Under the pieces are notes generated by a model. The model worked only from the letters and a program-made list of their open reading frames with translations. It was not told the origin of the DNA and made no database searches. A stretch of 14,029 nt of DNA from positions 1 to 14,029 of the forward strand of contig CAYSAG010000124.1 of assembly GCA_964428935.1 (NCBI GenBank), given 5' to 3'. This document shows positions 7,143-14,029 of this stretch, in pieces. Origin of the DNA: JAADHY01 sp964428935 (lineage in GTDB: Bacteria > Planctomycetota > Planctomycetia > Planctomycetales > Planctomycetaceae). Position numbers and translations under genes: made by a program. Positions within the stretch are counted from its first letter, which is position 1, and the number at the start of each line of letters is the position of its first letter.

Positions 7143-8189
7143 TCAGGTCGCCACGTTCAGCGTTTGAAATGCATGGTTCGTGTCCACCTCGGCCTCTCGC
7201 AAGACCTTTGCTGCTTCCTCCGGCATCACCGGGTTGATGTAGAACCCGCTGCCCCACTCGAAACCGGCGATTTTGGTTAAGCGAGGAATGATTTCCATGT
7301 GCCAGTGGTAGTGCGGCAGTTCTTGTGCGTCGAACGGTGCGGTGTGAATGATGTAGTTGTACGCCGCCTGGTCCAGTGCCAGCTCCAGCTTGCTCAACAC
7401 GGCCTTCAACACAAAGCCCATTTCTTCGACCGATTGATGCGGGATGTTCTCGAAGTGGCTGGAGTGGCGTTTCGGCAGCACCCACATTTCGAAGGGAAAC
7501 CGGCTGGCGTACGGACAGAAGACGACGAAGTTCGGGGTGTCGAGCACGATTCGTTTGTCCGTGGCCAGCTCCTGCTGGATCATGTCGCAGTAAATGCAGC
7601 GACCTCGGTAGTTGTAGAACTCCAAGGCCCCAGTCATTTCCTCCCACACGTAAATCGGTACGACCGGCGTCACGATCAATTGCGAATGGCTGTGCTCCAG
7701 CGACGCTCCCGCCGCCGCTCCCACGTTCTTGAAAATCAGCCCGTGGACGAGCCGGTGGTCTTTTTTCAGGTCGACCAGCCGGTCTCGGTACATCCACAAC
7801 ACTTCGCGGATGTTTTCCAGCGGCAGTCGAGCCAGGCTGGTTTCGTGCTGAGGGCAGTCGATGATGACTTCGTGAGCCCCGATGCCGTTCATTCGGTCGT
7901 AGATGCCCTCGCCGCGTTTTTCCAGCTCTCCGTCGACGCCCAGAGCGGGAAACTTGTTGGGAATACACCGGACCCTCCAGCCCGGCTGGTTCGGCGCCGT
8001 TCCGGGATTTCGGTAAGCCAGGATTTCCGACGGCGTCGCGTGCTCGTTCCCTTCGCAAAACGGACAAAACTTCGACCGCGGCAGTCCGGGCTCGGGTCCG
8101 AAGTCGTACGGTTTCTTGGCTCGATTCGTCGCCAGAATGACCCAGCGTCCGACGACGGGGTCTTTTCGCAGTTCGGTCAGTTCAGGCAT
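7143..8189 (-). CDS. GalT-superfamily nucleotidylyltransferase, possibly ADP-glucose phosphorylase
   Basis: This 348-aa cytoplasmic protein has the GalT (HIT superfamily) layout. It opens ELRKDPVVGRWVILA, has a first metal site from Cys42/Cys45 (CPFC), probably with His115 and His166, and an active site HSHSQ at 166-170 with His168 as the likely nucleotidylated residue. A second CxxC (Cys198/Cys201) with His242 or His245 and one His of HYHWH (293-297) would form another zinc site. Standard annotation would be galactose-1-phosphate uridylyltransferase (galT). From memory, however, the HSHSQ, the second CxxC, HSSHF, YNYIIHT and GFYINPV-type segments resemble Arabidopsis At5g18200, characterised as ADP-glucose phosphorylase, more than E. 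coli GalT. The glgA neighbourhood fits ADP-glucose chemistry; no galK or galE is present. The start is 13 nt after the upstream GH57 stop, with no clear Shine-Dalgarno, suggesting translational coupling. Family is certain, substrate is not. Confidence 0.92.
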   Translation of the reverse strand: MPELTELRKDPVVGRWVILATNRAKKPYDFGPEPGLPRSKFCPFCEGNEHATPSEILAYRNPGTAPNQPGWRVRCIPNKFPALGVDGELEKRGEGIYDRMNGIGAHEVIIDCPQHETSLARLPLENIREVLWMYRDRLVDLKKDHRLVHGLIFKNVGAAAGASLEHSHSQLIVTPVVPIYVWEEMTGALEFYNYRGRCIYCDMIQQELATDKRIVLDTPNFVVFCPYASRFPFEMWVLPKRHSSHFENIPHQSVEEMGFVLKAVLSKLELALDQAAYNYIIHTAPFDAQELPHYHWHMEIIPRLTKIAGFEWGSGFYINPVMPEEAAKVLREAEVDTNHAFQTLNVAT

Positions 8190-8202
8190 GTTTGGGTGCT
8201 TA

Positions 8203-10395
8203 CTAGACTTGCCACATGATCATTTCGAAATCCGGCGAGGGCACCGCGAACTCGATCACGCCCTCGCGCGGAGCTTTGTCCACGCTCTGCTTCCCAGAAA
8301 ACGCCTCGACGAAAAACCGCACCAACTGGTCGGGCGACCGGTGCAGGTCGCTGAACGAAACGCTCAACTCTACCACTTCGTCGACCGCAGCCGCAACCGC
8401 AGCCTTGCTGACCGTCCGGCTGCCGCGGACGAGTTTCGCGGTGAGTTCGCGGGAGCCGAAACCGCTGACCCGGATAACCGTCTCCGGCGGTTCCAGGAAC
8501 ACGACCCGCAGTTCGTCGATTTCAGAAAGCTCCTCGGCCGCTCGCCGCGCCGTGTCGATCCGAACGAACATCCGCCGTTCGTCGAAGCCGAACCGGATTT
8601 CGCGGATCAGACCGCGGGTCACCATCGTCATCGTGCCGCGTTCGCTGCCGCTGACGTAACGTCCGGCGTTCACCCATTCGAAGTACTTTGCCCGCCCGTC
8701 GACGACGACCGGCAGGAATGCGATCGGCTGGGTGTGAATGGCCCGCCGTCCCCCTCGCGAAATCGGCTGGTTCAGCTCCGGAGGAACCGGCTGCTCCAAC
8801 AATAAGTAAACGTTCTGCAAGTGCCGACGGAACAGCTCGTCAAACAGCGAGTCTTGTGCCGAGGAGTGGTCGTCGCCGTACCACCAGAACCAGTCGCTTC
8901 CCTCGGCGATGTAAATCTCTCGCCAAACCTGCTCCCGCCGCTCTTCCGGGACTTGCCCAGACGACTCGGCTCGCTTCACAAACTCCCGCGTCTGGTGCAG
9001 CAGGTCCCACGCCGTGTTGTCTTCGTCGTGGCCGATCCAAATGGCGAAGTTGTGCGAAATCCAGCTTCCGGCGAACAGCTGACCGATTCGGTCCGTAGCC
9101 GGGAACTGGTGGAGGAAGTCCGCCACGCGAACCGGCTGCACGGTGGGACGCCGAACGGCCTCCTGGTAGAGCGTCCGCAGGAACTGCACGCCTCCGTCCG
9201 GGTAGTACTCCCAGCAATTCTCGCCGTCCAGGATGATCGGCACCAGCGCCGGACGGCCTCGGTTTTGCCCCTCGACCGCTCGTCCAATCGCCTCGACGCG
9301 CCCCAGCAGGTCGTGCGCTGCGTGCACCGGGTCGCTGCGCTGGTACTGAAAGCCAATCAAGTCGCTCAGCGCGTGGTCGCGGAAAATGATCTGGAGTTCG
9401 TGTTGGCCGCTGACGACTCGCCACGGCTGGTACAGCATTTCGGGGTGCCGAATGTAACCATGCTCGTCGCGCGACACCCAGCCGTTTGTCGACTGAGCCA
9501 GAATCTCTTCGTCCGTGGCAATCCACTGGATGCCCACTTCGGCGATGGGAGCGACGATGTCCTGCGAGACAGACCCCTCCGAGGGCCACATCCCGACGGG
9601 CGGCTGGCCGAACAATTTGGTGTGGTACTCCACGGCCCGCCGCAGGTGCCAGCGGGCATCGTCGGGGTACGGCTCGAGGTACTTCGGCAGCTTGCACATG
9701 GGCATGGCTTGTCGAGCCGACCGCTTGTCCCACAACAGCGGCAAGATCGGGTGGAAAAACGGACTGGTCGTCAGCTCGACCTGCCCACTCTCGGCCAACT
9801 CCCGGTGCAGCGGAATGACCTGCCGCAGGATTTCGAGCTGCTTGTCCAGCAGCCACTGCTTTTCTTTTTCGGTCCAAAACTGGCCCTTTTGCCGGAAAGC
9901 TTTCAAGTCCGCGTCCTGCTCGAACGCCAGCGGATGGATCCACGTCAGGTTGAACCACACCTGCAAGTCCCGCAAGTCCCGCTCGGAAAAACGCCGCAAC
10001 GCCTTCTTGGCCGAGTCGGTTCCGAGTCCCCGTTTCAGGTACAGCTCATAGTACCGCCCGTGGGGACGGATCATCGTCTCGCGGTTCGCCATGAAGAAGT
10101 TGTCGAGGATGAAGCAGGCGTCCTCTTTGGAAAGGCTGTCGGCCGGAGCCCGCGACAGGTCCAGGTGGCGGTCCGACAAACTGCCGTCGGCGTACCGCTG
10201 GATTTGGTACAGCAGACTGGGAACCAGATTGATCGTGCAGCGAAACTCGGGGACCTCTTTCAAATGCACCGCCATGCCGTAGTAGTCCTTCACTGCATGC
10301 AGGCGAACCCACGGCATGACGTTTTCATTGCGGACGTCGTCGGGGTAGTACGGCTGATGTTGATGCCAGAACAGAGCCAGACAAACAGGCTGCAT
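8203..10395 (-). CDS. GH57 glycoside hydrolase (amylase/amylopullulanase-like clade)
   Basis: This 730-aa cytoplasmic protein has the GH57 motifs HQHQPYY at residues 11-17, GMWPSEGSVS at 268-277 with likely nucleophile Glu273, FRDHALSDLIGF at 338-349, and ILDGENCWEYYP at 388-399 with likely acid/base Asp390. The sequence EGSDWFWWYGDDHSS at 499-513 is typical of this clade, followed by a beta-rich C-terminal domain from about 540. Motif 1 and the length differ from GH57 branching enzymes (usually 500-560 aa), so I prefer an amylase or debranching-like activity on alpha-glucan. It is clearly a different subfamily from the GH57 protein at 4752-6953. The ATG at 10395 starts directly at the first conserved strand, but only a weak ribosome binding signal is visible. 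It lies 293 bp after glgA and 13 bp before the GalT-like gene. Exact substrate and linkage are unknown. Confidence 0.9.
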   Translation of the reverse strand: MQPVCLALFWHQHQPYYPDDVRNENVMPWVRLHAVKDYYGMAVHLKEVPEFRCTINLVPSLLYQIQRYADGSLSDRHLDLSRAPADSLSKEDACFILDNFFMANRETMIRPHGRYYELYLKRGLGTDSAKKALRRFSERDLRDLQVWFNLTWIHPLAFEQDADLKAFRQKGQFWTEKEKQWLLDKQLEILRQVIPLHRELAESGQVELTTSPFFHPILPLLWDKRSARQAMPMCKLPKYLEPYPDDARWHLRRAVEYHTKLFGQPPVGMWPSEGSVSQDIVAPIAEVGIQWIATDEEILAQSTNGWVSRDEHGYIRHPEMLYQPWRVVSGQHELQIIFRDHALSDLIGFQYQRSDPVHAAHDLLGRVEAIGRAVEGQNRGRPALVPIILDGENCWEYYPDGGVQFLRTLYQEAVRRPTVQPVRVADFLHQFPATDRIGQLFAGSWISHNFAIWIGHDEDNTAWDLLHQTREFVKRAESSGQVPEERREQVWREIYIAEGSDWFWWYGDDHSSAQDSLFDELFRRHLQNVYLLLEQPVPPELNQPISRGGRRAIHTQPIAFLPVVVDGRAKYFEWVNAGRYVSGSERGTMTMVTRGLIREIRFGFDERRMFVRIDTARRAAEELSEIDELRVVFLEPPETVIRVSGFGSRELTAKLVRGSRTVSKAAVAAAVDEVVELSVSFSDLHRSPDQLVRFFVEAFSGKQSVDKAPREGVIEFAVPSPDFEMIMWQV

Positions 10396-10688
10396 GGTGG
10401 TTTACTCAGGCATCCTTTCGCAGAGTCGCAACAAAAGCAGTCGGGAACGCTCCAGCCGAAGAAACGCCTGGCCGCGGCCGACCTGAAGACCAACGCTCCA
10501 CCGGCTCCTGCGCCGGCCCGTGACGAACGACCTCCAGCCTGCTCCGGGCGGCACGCCACCAACCGGCCGAGCGTCGCGACGCCGAGCGAGCTTCCGCCAC
10601 AAAGATCGCTCACAGCTGACCAAGACGCTCGCACCCCGAATCGGCGGAAACGTCAACTCGTCAGCCCGCCTTCCGCCAGCAGCTCGCC
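10396..10688. other. Spacer between glgA and the first GH57 gene
   Basis: These 293 bp hold no supported gene. There is a perfect 12-bp palindrome gcgtcgcgacgc at 10571-10582, and ggcggaa/ttccgcc arms at 10643-10649 and 10671-10677. Neither is followed by a T-run on the minus strand. The spacer is long for a tight operon, so the downstream genes may have their own promoter here, but no -10/-35 consensus is convincing. Confidence 0.5.
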
Positions 10689-12164
10689 TCAACGCTTCTT
10701 CGCCAACGCCCGCTCGTAAACGCTCGTGTATTCTAACGCACTCCGATTCCACGACCAATCCTGCCGCATGCCGGTCCGTACCAACCGAGCCCACAGCTCG
10801 CGGTCCCGGAAGGCCGCCAGCGCAGCGCACACCCGGTCATAAAGTGCATCGGCCGTGTAATCCGCAAAACTGAAGCCGTTTGCCCGACCTGCCAAGACGT
10901 TTTCCGGAGTCGCATCGACTACGGTGTCGGCCAACCCGCCGACGGCACGGACGATCGGCACGGTGCCGTAACGCATGGAGTACATCTGGTTGAGCCCGCA
11001 CGGCTCGAAACGGCTCGGCATCAAGTACGCGTCTGCCCCTCCCTCGATTTGGTGCGCCAGTACGTCGTCGAAGCCGACGACCACGCGGACCCGGTCCGGG
11101 AACCGCTCCGCCAAGCGAACCATCGCCTGCTCCTGATCCGGCTCCCCCGTCCCCAAAAACACCGCCTGCACGTCGTGCTCGAACAGCCGGTCCGCCGCGC
11201 CCACGATCAGGTCGAACCCTTTCTGGTGGGTCATTCGAGAAATCATTCCGAGCAGCGGCACGTCCGCTTTCGGCGGAAGTGAAAGCCGCTCCTGCAGGTA
11301 CGCCTTGCACGTGGCCTTCCCCTCGAAGACCGTCTGGTCGTTGTAGTTCTTCGGCAGGTGCGGGTCGGTCTGTGGGTCCCAGACCTCCACGTCGATGCCG
11401 TTCAGAATGCCGACCAGGTCGTCGGCACGCCAACGAAGGACGCCGTCCAAACCGCAGCCTTGCTCGGGCGTCTGAATTTCTCGAGCGTACGTCGGGCTGA
11501 CCGTCGTAATGATGTCCGCAAAGACGATGCCGGTCTTCAGCAAACTCAGCTTGCCGTAGAACTCCATTTGCTGCCAGTTGAAGTACTTCCAGTCCAGTCC
11601 CGTCGTCTCCATCTCCCAACGAGGAAACAGCCCCTGGTAGGCCAAGTTGTGGACCGTAAAGACCGTGGCCGTGCGCGACAAGGACGGCTCGCTGCGGTAC
11701 TTAATCTGAAGCAACGCGGGGACGAGTCCGGTTTGCCAGTCGTTGCAGTGGACGACGTCGGGCCGTAGGGCGAGCGTGCGAGCGGCCTCGAGCACGGCGT
11801 AACTGAAAAAGGTGAAACGGGCGCAGTTGTCCGGGTAGTCGGCGTCGCCGACGCGGTACAGCCCCTGCCGATCGAAAAAATGAGACTGCCGAACCAGCAC
11901 CGCTCGCACGCCGTCCGACCGCCCCGCGTCTTCCAACAGCTCGCCGCTCACCAACTCTTCGCCCACTGGCACGTGAACCCAGTGGCCAGTCGAACGGAGC
12001 CGGTCTCGGTAGGACGGCGGCAAGACGCGGGGGTAAAGCGGAACGATTAGAGTGACCGTGTGGCCCAGTTTGGCGAGAGCCCGCGGCAGTCCCTGAGCGA
12101 CGTCGGCCAAGCCGCCCGTCTTGGAATAGGGTGCCGCCTCGGAACTCGCAAAGACGACGTTCAT
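10689..12164 (-). CDS. glgA: Glycogen (starch) synthase GlgA, GT5 family
   Basis: This 491-aa enzyme transfers glucose from a sugar nucleotide, usually ADP-glucose, to the non-reducing end of alpha-1,4-glucan. The length is normal for bacterial GlgA (about 480). The N-terminal GT5 domain has the KTGGL substrate loop at residues 15-19, HCNDWQT at 139-145 and VHNLAYQG at 171-178. The C-terminal Rossmann domain has SRMTHQKG at 309-316 with the phosphate-binding Arg310 and Lys315, and PSRFEPCGLNQ at 383-393 with the conserved Glu387. No key residue is missing. The ATG at 12164 has GGAG 9 nt upstream and starts right at the conserved first strand. Codon use is strongly coding: 19 of 20 third positions are G or C over 11161-11220. 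It heads the leftward cluster of two GH57 enzymes and a GalT-like protein, implying glycogen synthesis and remodelling. Confidence 0.96.
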   Translation of the reverse strand: MNVVFASSEAAPYSKTGGLADVAQGLPRALAKLGHTVTLIVPLYPRVLPPSYRDRLRSTGHWVHVPVGEELVSGELLEDAGRSDGVRAVLVRQSHFFDRQGLYRVGDADYPDNCARFTFFSYAVLEAARTLALRPDVVHCNDWQTGLVPALLQIKYRSEPSLSRTATVFTVHNLAYQGLFPRWEMETTGLDWKYFNWQQMEFYGKLSLLKTGIVFADIITTVSPTYAREIQTPEQGCGLDGVLRWRADDLVGILNGIDVEVWDPQTDPHLPKNYNDQTVFEGKATCKAYLQERLSLPPKADVPLLGMISRMTHQKGFDLIVGAADRLFEHDVQAVFLGTGEPDQEQAMVRLAERFPDRVRVVVGFDDVLAHQIEGGADAYLMPSRFEPCGLNQMYSMRYGTVPIVRAVGGLADTVVDATPENVLAGRANGFSFADYTADALYDRVCAALAAFRDRELWARLVRTGMRQDWSWNRSALEYTSVYERALAKKR

Positions 12165-14029
12165 CGGATGCGACTCCGTGCCTGGCGAAAGTCGGCTCGC
12201 GAGCCTACGACAGGGCGGGGACCCCCGCAACTCTTTCCGCAACGAGCCCGCGAGGCCATCCCGTCCAGCCGGTTGCCGAAAACGCCCACCCACTCAAACC
12301 GGCGCAGGTGCCCAAAGTACCGCATCCCAAGACATTTGCAATCGCCAGACCACCCGCACGGACGGTCCTTCAAACAGCAACGCCCACACCACCCGAAAGG
12401 TTTGGCCCGTTTCCCTGGTTTGGACAGCCCAGCCAATCGTTGCGGCTCACTTCGTCCGCGCTCGTCGCTGCCGTTTGGGACGGGGCTGGCTCCGCCGCCA
12501 GACGGGTCGGCGAATGCTCTGGGGTGCCAGCGCATCCGCCCCTACGCCGCTACCAAGCCGGTGCGCGCGGCGCGAAATGCGAAACGTGCGGACAGGAATT
12601 GGACCTCAACGCATCGAACTTCTGGGTGCAAGCTGATGTGCGTTTGGCTGTGAGTAAGTTGCGCAGAGCAGCGGTCCGAAGCGCAGCGGGAAAACTTCAA
12701 GTTTCCGATTTTCGGCGGTGGTGCGGACACAGCGCAAGCACATCAAGCCAGCTGTGGCGATTATGTGCAGTTATTCAAATTTTTGCATTCTGTCGATTTT
12801 GTCGGGGAAAATACTTGAACGCACCGATGGATGTTTGGCAATCTGGGAACATTCAGCGCCAGACAAGGAATTCGGCCGTGTGATTCTGTCGCGCACCGGT
12901 CCAGGTCGGTACCGAGGACGACCCGGCCTGACACAGCAGACGACATTCCGTGGGGCGTTTTTTCCATGGCACCGGTGCACTGCGGGCAAGCGTACCTCAA
13001 CCTCTGGTTGTGCTGCTGCGCTACGGAGTCGGCAGAGCGGCATACCTGCGGAAGTGGTCTGGGCCAACGGCGTGACGGTTGGTGGGCCGGCATCAATAGC
13101 CACACGCCTCGTGCCTTTCCGCCGCCGTGCTCCCCGACACCGCTGCTGGCGCGTGTCGCGGGCCGTGGCCAGCTGGCGTTGCAGACCGAGGTCGGGTTCG
13201 GCTCTGCGAAGCCGTGCCGCTGCGGCGGCTCTTCTCGTGTGTCGCCAGTCGGCTGTGCCGGACCGAGTGGACACATTCGCCTCGGCTCTTCCATGCGGCC
13301 CCCTGGGTCCGGAGGCGGTTCGACCACGAGACAGCCATGCCCCGATGATGTTCGTGTTCCACGATACGCCCTAGTGGTGGCGTGTGGCGCGATTTCAGAC
13401 CAACAGTCTCTCGCTGGGCCGGTGGAAAGCGGGAGCGGGGACGGTGGCGGCTACTTCTTGCGGAAAGGAGTCGACCCACCCGTCTTTGGGCTCTTGTCGA
13501 TTTCTCGCGGCTGTCGTTGGCTCCGTCTGAGGCAGGCCGTTCCGTCCGCAGAAGGCGACGTCGCGGTAGTGGGCACGAGTTGCTGCACGGCAGACAAGCT
13601 CCTTGGCGGCTCCGTTCAGACGTCTGCCGTCCTTCGAACCCCTGCGGGATATCACGTCGAGGCCTCGCTGACCGGCTCTTGTCTCCGCGTGTGCCCACCG
13701 GTTCGCTACCGGACACGTCGAGACCGACGGAACGGACAGCCAACCCTCTTTTCGCGAGCTCCGCCGCGGCAACGCTTCCGCATGCAGAGGCCGGGCGTTC
13801 GGTGGGGCGGGATTCCTCGGGCAGCTCGGTGCTCCGCGTTCTCTGGTTGACAGCCGCGTGGCACGAAGGCAGGGCTCGGTTTCCGAGGAACAGGATGCCC
13901 TCGATACGGCCGGCTGCGGTCGCCGGTGTTCGTCGTCCCGGACGTGGTCTTGGAAATGCCAGTTGTTTTCCGGACTAGTGCTTCGTCACAGCGGAAAGTT
14001 GGGATTGACTGGGGTGGGTGAGAGTCGAT
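12165..14029. other. 1.87-kb tract without a supportable gene
   Basis: Long open frames occur on both strands, the longest being plus 12831-13850, minus 13093-13743 and plus 13382-13978. Their products are Arg/Ser/Pro/Gly-rich or cysteine-scattered without family motifs, and none has a good ribosome binding site. My hand count of G+C by codon phase over 13441-13740 gave 59, 67 and 68 of 100, essentially flat, while glgA gives 19 of 20 at third positions in a sampled line. I saw no tRNA, tmRNA, SRP or RNase P core motif. Many short inverted repeats occur, as expected at this G+C. Over 13141-13680 I counted about 115 T and 68 A on the plus strand, an unusual skew. The upstream region of glgA and perhaps of a gene beyond the right edge lie here; a decayed gene or an unknown RNA remains possible. 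Confidence 0.55.
12756..12820. promoter_or_regulatory. AT-rich island, candidate promoter region
   Basis: This patch is clearly more AT-rich than its surroundings. On the minus strand CATAAT (12760-12765) matches the -10 consensus at 5 of 6 positions, but no good -35 sits 16-18 nt upstream of it. On the plus strand TTGCAT (12783-12788) resembles a -35, but no good -10 follows at proper spacing. If the minus-strand site drives glgA, the leader would be nearly 600 nt. This is a weak candidate only. Confidence 0.2.

Noticed and set aside
10402..10412. Four-codon frame ATG CCT GAG TAA (minus strand) just upstream of the first GH57 gene, like a regulatory leader peptide
   Set aside because: It is too short and lacks a properly spaced ribosome site; it is likely chance.
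12131..12883. Plus-strand frame containing CETCGQELDLNASNF, like half of a zinc ribbon
   Set aside because: Only one CxxC is present, the frame overlaps the 5' end of glgA on the other strand, and the sampled lines show no consistent coding bias.
12902..12966. Stem caggtcgg/ccggcctg followed later by TTTTTT, like a terminator
   Set aside because: The T-run is about 28 nt away from the stem and no gene ends just before it.
13630..13650. TTCGAACC resembling a tRNA T-loop
   Set aside because: The flanking bases do not form a T-arm, and no acceptor, anticodon or D-arm can be built around it.
13093..13743. 216-codon minus-strand frame coinciding with the T-rich segment
   Set aside because: It needs a TTG start, is Arg/Ser/Pro/Thr-rich with few hydrophobic residues, and shows no phase bias. 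The overlap with the skewed segment is suggestive but not enough.
12831..13850. 339-codon open frame on the plus strand
   Set aside because: The product is rich in Gly, Ser, Arg and scattered Cys with no motif, there is no ribosome binding site, and G+C is flat across codon phases in the part counted.

Overview
The window looks like bacterial chromosome from a planctomycete, roughly 60% G+C. The strongest taxonomic sign is a DUF1559 protein with a prepilin-type N-terminus (2873-3964, minus strand), a family greatly expanded in Planctomycetota. A secreted ThuA-like protein and GH57 enzymes fit this, but no marker gene fixes the lineage. No phage, integrase, transposase, CRISPR array, tRNA or rRNA was seen.

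Left part (1-4751). The 3' portion of an exported coiled-coil protein runs rightward off the left edge and ends at a good intrinsic terminator. It converges on three leftward genes: a secreted ThuA-like protein, a 137-aa lipoprotein and the DUF1559 pseudopilin-like protein. Each of the three has its own ribosome binding site and long flanking spacers. Hairpins follow the lipoprotein and DUF1559 genes, so these look like separate small transcripts. A 787-bp gene-free stretch with several hairpins follows.

Middle (4752-12164). Four leftward genes form an alpha-glucan (glycogen) cluster, in transcription order: glycogen synthase GlgA, a GH57 amylase-type enzyme, a GalT-superfamily nucleotidylyltransferase, and a second GH57 protein of the 4-alpha-glucanotransferase type. 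GlgA would extend alpha-1,4 chains from a sugar nucleotide and the GH57 enzymes would trim or rearrange them. The GalT-like protein is the most interesting gene. It has two CxxC pairs and an HSHSQ active site and, from memory, resembles plant ADP-glucose phosphorylase. That would give it a direct link to ADP-glucose and GlgA, instead of galactose metabolism. This is inference and testable. GlgC, GlgB and GlgP are not in the window.

Right part (12165-14029). About 1.87 kb contains no gene I can support. Long open frames exist on both strands, but their translations look like chance reading of GC-rich DNA, and hand counts show no third-position G+C bias of the kind seen in the real genes. An AT-rich island sits near 12.76-12.82 kb and a local T-over-A excess lies at about 13.14-13.68 kb. 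All counts and structures here were read by eye; no search or folding program was run.
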